A DNA stretch of 64,000 nucleotides from Neostapfia colusana (lineage: Eukaryota; Streptophyta; Magnoliopsida; Poales; Poaceae), in contig JASWHV010000003.1 in NCBI GenBank assembly GCA_030760725.1, forward strand, positions 111,880,153-111,944,152. The letters run 5' to 3'. The translations under genes and the position numbers were made by a program. Within the stretch, counting starts at the first letter, position 1. The number at the start of each line of letters is the position of its first letter. The notes under the pieces are model-generated. The model made no database searches. It saw nothing but the letters and a program-made list of their open reading frames with translations, and was not told where the DNA came from. Positions 32,148-43,766 of the stretch are shown here, piece by piece.

Positions 32148-33161
32148 ATGGACAGAAGAGGAAAGGGTCGTGCTGCCAACCCCGCCAACAACAACGATGA
32201 GGCCTGCAACCCTCATCTTTCTGGGAGCCAAGACAGGGGTGGACGCCGTGAGGGAGTTGATCCCATCCACCAAATGCTTGAAAATCAAAATCAGCTCATC
32301 CAGAACCTGACTCAAGTGGTGGCCAACTTGCATCAAGTTACACCTCCACAAGCTGCACCACGCCAACCAAGGTTGATTGAGTTTCTAGGAACTCAACCTC
32401 CGAAGTTTGTAAGTGCTGATGAACCTCTGGAGGCAGATGACTGGCTAAAGACCATTGAGAGCAAGATGAGGATCATACAGTGCCAAGGGTATGAAAGGGT
32501 GCTGTTTTCCTCTCATCAATTGCATGGACCTGCTGCTGATTGGTGAACCGCTTACGTGGCCGCCCATCATGACCCTGAGAACATCACTTGGGAAGAGTTC
32601 AAGCGTAGGTTCCGCAACCATTACATACCAAGGGGTGAACTCAAAAACAAGAGGAAGGAGTTCTTGGGGCTGCAGCAAGGAAACATGACTGTGAGGGAAT
32701 ACCTCACTAAATTTACTCAACTCTCCCGTTATGCCCCACGGGACATAGAGACTGATGAGCAGAAACAGGATTGTTTCGTGGAAGGACTGACCGCAGAAAT
32801 GCAGTGTGCAATGTCCTCCAACGAGTATGAAAGCTTCCAAAAGATGGTGGACAGAGCATTTGTGGTAGAAAGGAAGCTGAAGGCCTTGGAAAATGAGAAC
32901 AAGAGGAAGGCCGGGTGGTCACACCAAGCCTCAGGGAGCAACACCCGCCCACGTCTGATGCAGCAACCCGCCGGGCAGACGAACCATGCTGCGGTACCCT
33001 ACTCAGCACCAAGAGGGTACAACCCGAACTACAGGCCTCCGGCAGCACCAATACAGCCACAACGTCAGTTCGTACAGCAGCCTCACCCTACATATCAACC
33101 TCGACCAGCAGTGCAAGGACCCCCCAAACCAACCCCAAGACAACAAAGGGCAGGTACCTAA
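32148..33161 (+). pseudogene. A2 gag, stop and frameshift
   Basis: It starts MDRRGKGRAANPANN. The capsid region carries ADEPLEADDWLKTIESK and FSSHQLHGPAADW. A TGA at 32544-32546 replaces the second Trp of the conserved A-D-W-W motif. The frame then continues (REYLTKFTQLSRYAP, about 32695) to 33161. A change of phase in the C6 run at 33120-33125 moves the zinc knuckle (CFNCGEVGHYAHKC, 33175-33216) into the pol frame. Confidence 0.9.
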
Positions 33162-36100
33162 GGTTGGGGTGCAATGTTTTAACTGTGGTGAAGTGGGGCA
33201 CTACGCCCATAAGTGTCCAAATAAGAAGCCCGCGCAGCCGCAACAGCAGAATGTAATGAGAGGACGGGTGAACCACGTCACCATGGAGGAGGTGCAAGAG
33301 GCACCCGACGTGGTAGTTGGTAAGTTTCCTGCCAATTTACACATTGCAACCCTGTTGTTTGATTCTGGTGCTACCCACTCGTTCGTTGCCCAAGGGTTTG
33401 TTAAGAAGCATGACCTAGCAACAACACAAACGAACCATATGCTAGCAGTAAACTCTCCAGGTGGAGAAATAAGGACAAGACAAGTGTGTCCCAAAATGAA
33501 CCTAGACATTAATGGGGTAGTATTTACTGCTAACCTCATAGTGATAGATTCACAAGGGATAGATATTATCTTGGGTATGGATTGGTTGACCAAACATAAA
33601 GGAATCATCCATTGTTCGACCAGAACGGTGGAACTAACTCACCCTAGTGGCACAAGAGTAAAGTTTATAACAATACAAGAGCCTAGGAGGGACATTAAAT
33701 TAAATCAAGTTGAGGTGAAAGTGGAGGAGATCAGGACCATCAGGGAATATCCAGATGTTTTTCCGGAGGAGTTGCCAGGTATGCCTCCTGATCGTGAAGT
33801 GGAATTCGCAATTGAGCTAGTGCCTGGAACAGCCCCGATATACAAGAGACCTTATCGGATGGACTCCAAGCAGCTTGGAGAACTCAAGGATCATTTGAGA
33901 GAATTGACGGAGAAGGGGTATATTCATCCTAGTTCCTCACCATGGGGAGCTCCAGTGATATTTGTGCCCAAGAAGGACGGAACCCAAAGGTTATGCGTGG
34001 ACTACCGTGCCTTGAATGAGGTAACCACCAAGAACAAGTACGCATTACCCCGCATTGAAGACTTGTTTGATCAGTTGAGGGGAGCTTGTGTGTTCTCAAA
34101 AATTGATCTCAGGTCGGGATACCACCAACTTAAGATAAGGCAAGCCGATATTCCAAAGACAACTTTCATATCTCGGTACGGATTGTATGAATACACCGTC
34201 ATGCCTTTCGGGCTAACGAATGCCCCGGCATACTTCATGTATCTCATGAACAAGGTATTCATGGAATATCTGGACAAATTTATGGTGGTTTTCATAGATG
34301 ACATTCTCGTTTTCTCCAAAGATGAAGAGGAACATGAGAAACATCTAAGGTTGGTGTTGCAGAGGCTGAGAGAACACCAACTATATGCCAAGTTGAGCAA
34401 GTATGAGTTTTGGCTGAAGAGAGTTCCCTTCTTAGGACATATCATCTCGGAGGGAGGAATCTCCGTGGATCCCGCCAAAATCGAGGATATACAGAAGTGG
34501 AAGACCCCTGAAAATGTCGGGGAAGTTCGAAGCTTCTTGGGATTGGCAGGATACTATCGACGGTTTATTGAGGGATTCTCTAAGATCTCGAGGCCCCTCA
34601 CCAAACTGTTGGAGAAGGGAATCACATTCACATGGACGCCGCAGTGCGAGATGAGTTTTCAGGAGTTAAAGAAAAGATTGACAACAGCCCCAGTGCTAGT
34701 TATGCCAGATATGCAGAAGAACTTTACGGTGTACTGCGATGCCTCTGGAAACGGGTTGGGATGTGTTCTCATGCAAGAAGGGCATGTCGTGGCTTATGCA
34801 TCCCGGTAGCTCCGGAAGCACGAGAAGAACTATCCTACACATGACCTAGAACTAGCCGCAGTGGTACACGCGTTGAAAATTTGGCGGCATTACTTGATGG
34901 GGAAGAGGACAGAGATATATACGGATCATAAGAGTTTAAAGTACATTTTCACACAGCCGGATCTCAACCTCAGACAAAGGAGATGGTTAGAGCTAATCAA
35001 TGACTTTGATGTGGGCATCAACTATCATCCTGGGAAAGCAAACATCGTGGCAGATGCTTTAAGTCAGAAAGTGCAGGTCAATAAGTTGAGCTTGAAGGAC
35101 ATGCCTGCAGAATTGAAGGACGAGGTTATAAGGCTCAATCTATGCCTGGTGAATAGTGGTGAAGCCATCGCCATGGAAGTGGACTCCACACTAGAGCGAG
35201 ACATACGCGAGGGTCAACAAAACGACGAGAAGATACAAGAAATCAGGCAACTCACAAGGAAAATAAAGCCCCTGGTTTTAGAGAGGATGAACAAGGAACG
35301 GTGTGGCACGGGAAAAGAATCTGTGTGCCAGAAGTAAAGAAGATCCGCAAATTGATTTTGAAGGAGGCTCACAATTCTGACTATTCCATTCATCCTGGGA
35401 GTACGAAGATGTTCCAGGACCTCAAGAGCAGGTATTGGTGGTATGGCATGAAGCGAGATGTCGCAGAACATGTTGCCCTATGTGACACATGCCAGTTGGT
35501 GAAAGCAGAACATCAACGACCCGTGGGATTATTGCAACCACTCAAAGTGCCTGAATGGAAATGGGAAGAAATTGGTATGGATTTCATAGTGGGATTGCCT
35601 AGGACCCAATCAGAATATGATTCAATCTGGGTCATCATCGACAGGCTAACCAAGGTAGCTCATTTCATCCCCGTGAAAGAAAGCTACAGCGGATCCAAAT
35701 TGGCAGAATTGTACATGTCAAAGATCGTGTGTTACCATGGAGTGCCGAAGAAGATAGTGTCGGATCGAGGGACACAGTTCACCTCGAGGTTCTGGCAGAA
35801 GTTGCACGAAACCATGGGAACCCATCTGAACTTTAGTTCTGCCTATCATCCCCAAACAGACGGGCAGACGGAAAGAACCAATCAGATTCTTGAGGATATG
35901 CTGAGGGCGTGTGCACTCAAAAACAATCGGAGTTGGGACAAGAACTTACCGTATGCGGAATTCTCCTATAACAACAGCTATCAAGCTAGTATGAAGATGT
36001 CACCGTTCGAAGCTTTGTATGGGAGGAAGTGCAGAACTCCCCTATTTTGGAACCAAACAGGGGAAAGTAAAGTGTTTGGTCCCGAAGTACTACAAGAAGC

Positions 36101-36618
36101 CAAGGCGAAAGTGAGGGAAATTCGCAACAACTTGAGGATAGCACAGACACGACAAAAGAGCTATGCCGATGTAAGGAGAAGAGAGCTCGTTTTCAACGTG
36201 GGAGACTATGTCTATCTCAAGGTGTCCCCTATCCGAGGACTACGTCGGTTCAAGGTGAAAGGGAAGTTGTCACCTCGATACATCGGACCCTTTCAAGTTC
36301 TGGAGAGGAAAGGCGAAGTGGCGTATCAACTAGAATTACCGGCTCGCCTATCGGATGTGCACGATGTATTCCATGTGTCACAGCTCAAGAAATGTCTGAG
36401 AACGCCTAAAGAGGTGTTACCCATGAATGAGGTTGACGTAGCTGAGGATTTGTCTTATACCGAGCAACCATCCAAGATTTTGGAAATAATGGAACGCCTC
36501 ACAAGAAATAAAAGAATTCGGATGTGCAAGGTGCAGTGAAAGCATCACTCGGAAGAGGAAGCCAGCTGGGAGCGAGAAGATGAGCTTAAGGCACAATTTC
36601 CGGAATTGTTTTCTTAGA
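33162..36618 (+). pseudogene. A2 pol: protease-RT-RNase H-integrase-chromodomain, broken
   Basis: It contains the CCHC knuckle, protease LFDSGATHSF (about 33355), RT (SSSPWGAPVIFVPKKDG; F-I-D-D at 34291-34302), RNase H (YCDASGN), integrase (YHPQTDGQTERTNQ near 35850) and a chromodomain-like tail. Defects are: TAG at 34807-34809 where A1 has CAG; a 1-nt loss near 35253 (A1 CTTATCAAGG, A2 CTCACAAGG); and TGA at 36537-36539 where A1 has TGG. Apart from these it is collinear with A1. Confidence 0.92.
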
Positions 36619-36644
36619 ACCACCAATCTCGAGGACGAGATTTC

Positions 36645-36662
36645 TTTTAAGGGGGGTAGAGC
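36645..36662 (+). other. A2 polypurine tract
   Basis: TTTTAAGGGGGGTAGAGC is directly before the 3' LTR start, identical in form to A1. Confidence 0.85.
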
Positions 36663-39600
36663 TGTAACACCCCAAAATCCTGTTAAGAGGGGAATTTAAA
36701 ATTTTTTGGACGTATTGCATGTATTGCAAAAATTCAAATTCAAACTGGAATTCAAATTAAACTCAAAACAGAAATGAAAAAGAAAAAGAAAAGGAAAAAA
36801 TAAACCCCCCGGCCAGTGGGCCGAAACCCACCAGCCGGCCCACCCAAACCCCGCGCCAGCCCGCAGCCGCGCGCCCTCGCACCTCTCGCAGACAGGTGGG
36901 ACCCACCTATCATCCCCGACCTCCCGCTCATCCGAACCCGGGACTCCTCCGCGCGCGCACCCGATCGAAACTAACCCGGAAAACCGCGCTGCCCAGCCGA
37001 GTTCTGGTTCCAGAGGACTCCAACTCGATCTAAACTAACACGCCGCCCTCCCCCGTCTATAAAAACCCCGGCATCATCCCGTTTTTCCCCCACGATCCGC
37101 CATTTTTCTCTCCGGTGAGAACCCGGGTTTCTCCGGCAAATTCTGCTCGATCTTCGCTCGGGATTTCTGATCTAACTCGTTGGTCTTGATCTACCGCCTC
37201 CGGGGAACCGCGCAGGTGCAGAAAACTCGGTGGTTTGCGGCTCAAACACAGCGCCGATGAGCCTCGCCGTGAATTCACCTCGGACCTCGTCGCCGACCGC
37301 CTTCCAGGACCTCCGAGCTCAAGAAAACCCCCGAGGTGAGATCCCCGACCTCCCCTCTACCGATCTATGTCATAAAATCACAGTTTTAGGAAGAATTGAC
37401 GAAGATCCGAAACTCTCTGGCGAGATCGCCGTCTCCCGCCGCCGTGCGCCGCCGGGCAGCGCCGCCCGCGCTCGATCAGAGCGACGTGGCCGCTTGTGCG
37501 CCGTCTATTTTAAATCGCACGGTAGAATTTAAATCCCCGCGTACCGGTTCGACGTTATAATCTCAGCCGTCTGTTTTAAATCGGACGGTCCACATCAGCC
37601 CCGCGTTATAAAGGCCGGGATTCTTACGTGCTACCCCCTGGGGTTCTCAGAAAATACGAGCTAGCCCCAGAAACTTCTGATCTAGCCCCTGGAACTTCAG
37701 AAAATCATGTAAATTCGTTTAAAAATCAGTTTTAGCCCCTGGACTTAATAAAAAATAGGAAAACCCCTCTGTTATGTGTAGTTAGACCCCTGGAAATTCT
37801 TAAAATAATATAATAGACCCTGTAGTGGGGTGAGTTTACCTTTTTAACCCTATGTGATATTAAATTTAGGAATTTGAATATGTGTTTAGTATTTAAAATT
37901 TAAAAGATGGGACAAACACATTGTAAATTCAAATTAAAAGCTTTCCTAGTACTTGGAAAACTTTGGAGTGAGATAAAAATAGATTTTTGGCTGAAATGAA
38001 TCTGTTTAACTGATTATTCACATTTATTAGTAATAGGGACACATTTTAAGTAGAGAATAATTCTGAAAATTAGTAAAATAAATGTAAAATAGTTCACATC
38101 AGAGGAGAAGTTCAAAATATATTATTTAATATTTTAGACCCAAAATCTATTCTGTTTAGATGAGGTGTCTTATTATTTTCATAATAAAGTGCACATTTAG
38201 GCATAGGAAATAAATCTGAAAATATAGCAAGCTAGGTATGAATAACTAGAAAATGATAAATGAAGTATCCAAAATCCAAAGAATTCAGTTTAGGGTTGGT
38301 AGAAGGTCTGAAGACACATTTGGAGTAGGAAAATACCCTCCATGCCCACTTGGTAGCTAGAAGGTGTATCAATTGAATATAAGGAATTTATTTAAATTGG
38401 AAACTCATATATTGTATACAAACATAAATATGAATACAAAAGTAGAAATCATATGCACATGTTTAAAAGTGCATGTAAGCCAAAATCAACATACATAGAG
38501 TAACCACAACACATAGAAATGAGAATGGCTTTCATAAATGTGAGTGTGTGGTTTGTATGAAGTGGAAGTGTGAACTATGTCTTATGAATTGTTGTTTTCT
38601 TTTGCTATGTGTGATGGTATGAGTAGAACCTGCTCCAGAGCAAGTTCTTCCTTTCCAAGATCAGGACTACCCATTCCAATAGCAGCAGGAAGAAGGCAAG
38701 TGTCCTTGACCACTTTGATCCTATGCTAGGATGTGTAGATAGAATTATTTGCATTGTCAATTGAAATATGAAACCCATGCTAGGATGTTTCCCTAGAATT
38801 GCATTACCTTGTTTCCTTGTAGCTTGGGTTGGGATTCATTTTATCATGTCATTTATTATTATGCATATGCTTAGCCATGCTTAGAATGGGATATTTGGGA
38901 GATGAGATCATCAATTTATTTTACCATACTCTTGAATGAGATATTGTGAGTTATGTAGAGGTAGGTATCAAGGCAAGTTGGATGTTTTGGTTGGTGCTGG
39001 GTGCACGAGACTCGGGTTTGTGTTTAGTACTTGCCTGGATCCTAAGGACCGGTTCATGGAGCATGTAATCTGGCTTTACCGTGCCAACCACATGCTGAGA
39101 TGGGGCAGCTTGGCCAATTAATTAGGTGTATCCCCGGCATAGTATGGGTGTGTTGGATGGTGCAGGGAATAGGTGTCAGCTGGACTACCATATGAACCGC
39201 AAGGCTCAAGAGGGGGCCACTGCAGCGGGGTTGGAGCCTCTTGTATGCTGTTAGGGGTGAAACCTCAGTGGGCTCACGCTCGTCGGGAATCTCTTTGTAA
39301 AGGCTTCGTAGTGATCTCCTGGCTACACACCTGGGAAGTGTGAATGTGGTTCGTAGCCACTGGCATAATGGAGGTTCTTTTAGTCCACCCGACAACGGGG
39401 GATGAAATCACTACATGTGGGTACAGTGGTACAAACTCTGCAGAGTCAAAACTATCATGACAGCTGTGCTCACGGTCAAGAGCGGATTGGACTTATTCAT
39501 GATTAGAGGAGTGATGGTTTTGGAAGTTAAGGATGTTAAGCGGGGATCTTAACATTGAAAACGATGTTATGGTTATTTGATTATGATGATGGGATGGGAG

Positions 39601-40097
39601 ATTGGGACCATTTCACATGTGTAGTAATATAGGTGCTTAATAAGCTAAGGTGACAGGTATTAATTGCGTAGTGCTTTAACCATGAGTTCAACCTCTCCTT
39701 GCTCTAGCCATGCATGACATAACTTTCCCACACTTGCTGAGTACCATCGGTACTCAACCTTGCATAATTGTTGGTTTATATTGCTGCTCAGGTCAAGATA
39801 ATGAAGTGGTGTTTAATGATCAAGACTTTGGACCCGAAGAAGATTTCTAGGTTCATGGAGTCCCCCAGGCAACGCCTGTAACGGAGCCCACAAGAATAAT
39901 ATTCCGCTGCTATTTTATTTACTTGTTATGAATTTATTATCGTCCATCGAGACATATGCTATGTAAGACTTATTTATATTCTACACCTGGCTTGTAATAA
40001 ATGATGCTTCACTATTTTTCATCACATGTATGAGAAAATAATCCTGGCATACATGTGATATTCACTCGGTTGTTCTTCGGAGAAACCGGGTGTGACA
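36663..40097 (+). repeat. A2 3' LTR (3.44 kb)
   Basis: It runs from TGTAACACCCC to GTGTGACA and is very similar to the truncated 5' LTR over their shared 2.7 kb. Contents: TATA box 37058-37065; exon-like block 38627-38695 (this copy carries an in-frame TAG from GAG); palindromes 39435-39462; GAGTACC hairpin 39739-39755. Confidence 0.93.
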
Positions 40098-42226
40098 TCC
40101 GGTGAGCCCCGCCGGTGATCCCCGCCGACGAGCCCCGCCGTTGAGCCTCGTCGTCGAGACCCGCCGACGAGCCCGTCACGCCCTGCCGTCGCCGGAAAAG
40201 AAGCCCGACGATCTGTCCTGCCCTAATCTTCCATAAAAAATCCCCGCTGCTGCCATTGCTAGGAGGAAGGCCCTGCCACCAAAAGGAAGTGAGGTAGGTC
40301 TTCGTTACCCATCTTACGACGTCGTCGCTATTTCTACGCATCCATTTTCTTCGCCCCCTTGAACAGAAACTTTTTCATGTGGACAGAACACATTTTGATC
40401 GATATTTGATGGTGGAATTGATCTAGATTTTGAGTCAAGATCATCACCACGTCCAAACTTCATCCCAGCACCCTTGTTCATCATAAAACCCCATGAAAGC
40501 CCATTAAAACATCCAAGAACACGTACAAACTGGTTTAATAAAACAGCACTATAGGATTTGCATTCATCCACCCCATTGAATCTTGAGTAAAGTTTGTGCA
40601 TGATGATTGATTGCTGTAAATTTTGTATGTGTGTGGTCGTGAGTAGAACGACAAGCTCAAGAGGCCATCTACGAGGATCTACAGCACCAAGACTTCAAGA
40701 CGCTCGAACAGCAAGAACCACGAGAGGAAGGCAAGTGCCCCTTGACCATATTGATCCCATGTTTTGAAACTGTTTTGTTTGCGAAAACGTGTATGCTTGA
40801 GTCAACTTGATGGGACAACCTTTTATAGGAGTTTACTAGTTTTGTTAACCATCGTTGTCGCCAGGAAAGTTGATGAGTCGGGTATGGTCGTTTTTCCTTT
40901 TTGCTTCGCTTAACTTAGGGGATACGGGAAGCTGAAATAAACATTTCTAGCTACTGCACTCATATGAATAATGATGATGAGAACTTGATGATGTTAATGA
41001 GCATGGAATCGGGGAGATCTAGGCAAGCTTGGTTCGTGGATGTTGCTGAATGAGATGGTGGTTTACTTGCCGTAGATCTAAGGACCGGTTCATGCCATCA
41101 CATGCCAGGAAAACAGTGCTACCACAAGGCCAAATACGGGTGTGGCTTAGCTGACTAATTAGGTGTGTTGCTAGCTTGTTATGGACCGTGGATGGCGCGG
41201 AGAATGGGAGTCAAGAGGGACTGCCCTAGGAACTACATGGCACAATAGGGGGCCCATGGGTGGGAGAATGGTGATTCGAGCCTGCCGGTGAAACCTCAGT
41301 GAGTCCATACATCTAGTAGCCCCTTTGTAAAGGCTATTTTGTGATCTCTTGGTCATACATCGACGATTGTGTACTGGTATAATGGAGGTTCTGCAGTCGC
41401 CGACGGGTGAAGAAATCACGAACTTGTGGGTAAAGTGGTGCTACCTCTGCAGAGTGTAAAACTATAATGATAGCCGTGCTTCCGGTCACAAGCACCTGGC
41501 CAACTCACATGATTAGAGGGAAAACTTGGGATGGTTGTTCGGTATGGCAATGGTATGGTCATTGGGATTGGTTTTGGGACTGTTTTGAGTCATGACAATG
41601 AGTTTGGTTTTGGTTATATGAAAATGAGATGGATATGAATATTTATGAGTATGAGATGAACTTGAGAAAGATTATTGTCTGGTTGAGACTTGATAAATAG
41701 TGAATTATGATGAAAGAATGTTGCTGAATTACTTGGTTATGATGGGATTAAATTCACTTAGAAATAGTTGCTATTTTTACCATGTTTGTAAAATAAAATT
41801 TGCTTGTTGCAATTAGCCTTTTTATTCCATACCTTGTTATAAGCTACATGTCATACTTTTTCCGCACTTGCTGAGTATAACATGTACTCACCCTTGCATC
41901 ATCACATAAACATCAGCAACATGAGAAGAGTACTTCGAGGACCATGTGGAGTACTAGGCGTGCGAACTACCGTCAACATGCCTGTAGAGTTGAAGATAGA
42001 GCCTGCTGTCTTTATTCACTTTCCGCTGTCGTTTAGAGTCTTCCGCTGCAAGAATAAGATAGACATTCATGAGTGAGACATTGAGTCATTGTAATAAAGT
42101 ACTTAAATACTATTTATTCATGGTTATATTCTGAATTCTGTTTGTGGATTGCATGTATATGTGTGATGAACATCCTGGGCACACATATGCATTCACTTGG
42201 TTCTATTTTCGGAACCGGGTGTCACA
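40098..42226 (+). repeat. B 5' LTR, second piece
   Basis: It resumes after the duplicated TCCGG and aligns with 59797-61952. It contains a GCC-rich tandem stretch (GAGCCCCGCCG units), an exon-like block at 40647-40730, the palindromes at 41445-41473 and hairpin 41873-41889, and ends CCGGGTGTCACA. Confidence 0.92.
40647..40730 (+). other. Exon-like open block in B 5' LTR (84 nt)
   Basis: Bracketed by GAGTAG| and |GCAAGT. It reads RQAQEAIYEDLQHQDFKTLE plus seven more residues with no stop. The 3' LTR copy is at 60379-60462 (GQAQEAIYEDLQHQDFETLE...), also open. Confidence 0.5.
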
Positions 42227-42229
42227 GAT

Positions 42230-42242
42230 TGGTATCAGAGCC
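42230..42242 (+). other. B primer binding site
   Basis: TGGTATCAGAGCC lies three bases after the 5' LTR end. It is complementary to initiator tRNA-Met. Confidence 0.92.
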
Positions 42243-42497
42243 ACGTTGACCATAGGACGCAAGCCTGGATAGAATGGACACTCTAAAACAAATAGGAACA
42301 CCCCTCTAAACTGCTATTTTCAAAAATTGCTTGCTGCTGCACTTTACTTGTCAATTCAGCTACCGCAAAGTGCTATTTTCGGCCCTCGTTTCTTCTTTTC
42401 TTGTTGGCAGCCACACTTTCTGTTTCCTTGCTTCATAGCTTCTGAAGTTTTAGAGTTACTTCCTTCTTCTGTAAAGATTCTCTTGTCTTATTTAGAG

Positions 42498-43462
42498 ATG
42501 CCGGTCACTAGGAGCACATCACGCATGAGAACTCGTCCACCACCACTTGGGAGTGCAGTTAACCCCATTGAGGTGTCCGATGGACCATATTGGGAAGAGG
42601 TGAAGATGGAACCTCATGATGAAGATGAAGTCAGTAGCTATATGCATGAGGAAGAGGATCCAGAAGAGGTGGAACCATTCGAAGACGAAATGGAGGATGA
42701 TCCACAAGAACGGCACATCTCAGGAGGAATTTGGCGCAGGCTTACACCCCGTGGAGCCTCATGAAGCTATGTCGGGAGGAAATGAACCCAGGAGGAGCCA
42801 CCCCTTGCTGAGACCAATAATGAAGGTGATGAATGGGCCAACCATTCAGTTCAAGAATTTTGGTCTGATGGAACGGAAGGAGGACACATATCTAGGGAGC
42901 TCAAAGAATTTCTGGATCGCTGCAGCTTATATGCAGAATATCTTCTCCAGAAAGTCCCTCGTCTCGGACATGAAGAGTGGAAGGCTGACGTAACCATCCT
43001 ATCTAACGGTAGGGTTGTCACTCGGCACTTCACACCCGCATGGAGAGCTACAAGGGCAGAAGCTATCGATGATGCTGCATGGGAATCACTCATCGGACTG
43101 TGCTACGCCTTCCATGAGCAGCTTGAGGGCACCACTTTTGAGCTGCACCCGTGTCGGAAGAGTGGCATAAGGGAGATCATTGGACCCATGTAACAGCTCT
43201 TTCCAACCTACAAGCTGCTGACAAGTCTCAGAGGTTACTCGTGGAGTTAGGAAACCGCTACGCAAGCGCACAAGAAAAGATCTGTTACCTCCGCAAGAAG
43301 TTGTATTCGCTTGAGAAACAAGAGGAGACTCGTGCCAACGCGGGAGCGAATGGAGCACCAGCACCATCTAACCCTACATGGACTGTCGACTCACCATGGC
43401 GTGCGCCCATGTATGGACCACCTCCATCACACGGCGAGAACAGCACCGGTAAACATGATTAA
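42498..43462 (+). pseudogene. B orf0, frameshifted
   Basis: It starts MPVTRSTSRMRTRPPPLGS, with an acidic tract (EEEDPEEVEPFEDEMEDDP) to 42764. The phase then changes at least twice: 42867-43150 reads SRELKEFLDRCSLYAEYLLQ and similar, and 43151-43462 carries LRKKLYSLEKQEETRANAG. Position and layout (basic N-terminus, helical middle, Pro/Ser-rich end) match orf0 of A2, but the sequence is strongly diverged. Function unknown. Confidence 0.6.
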
Positions 43463-43766
43463 GTATAGGATTCCCATTGAATAAGCTGTAATAGGAACGT
43501 TTCAATCGGAGTAGCTTGAATAAGAGTGGTGTGTTGAACTTTTGTGATGATTGCTTGGTTTGTGTGCTGATGTGAGTTGTGGGACGCCTCGGTGAATGTC
43601 CACATCCACACATAGTAGAGAGATGTGAGATGCTTCGGCACGTGTTCCCATCCTCATATAGACTGGAATTAATAAAAGAAGATATTGAGTTCATACACCT
43701 TGATGCATATAGTTGGGGGATCAGTCTAAACTTCTATTTTCTATTCTACTCTACTCTCTCTCACAG
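43463..43766 (+). other. B orf0-gag spacer with 3' splice-like site
   Basis: Non-coding, ending in a 27-nt pyrimidine-rich tract with CTCTCTCTCACAG immediately before the gag ATG at 43767. C has the equivalent CTCTCTCACAG before its gag ATG. Confidence 0.55.

Larger units (their letters stand above)
28301..40097 (+). mobile_element. Element A2: Tekay/Del-type chromovirus, nested in B LTR
   Basis: A2 starts TGTAACACCC and ends GTGTGACA, with target duplication TCCGG on both sides (28296-28300 and 40098-40102). The 5' LTR is truncated on its inner side. The internal region holds orf0, gag and pol; the 3' LTR is complete. The A1 and A2 LTRs and pol are closely similar, so they belong to one family. 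Confidence 0.94.

Noticed and set aside
33120..33125. Programmed frameshift at the C6 run in A2 gag
   Set aside because: The zinc knuckle lies after it and homologues in C have one continuous frame, so a homopolymer indel is likelier.
40098..40200. GAGCCCCGCCG repeats as a CRISPR-like or satellite array
   Set aside because: These are short degenerate units with no unique spacers, present in both B LTRs. It is an ordinary LTR tandem repeat.
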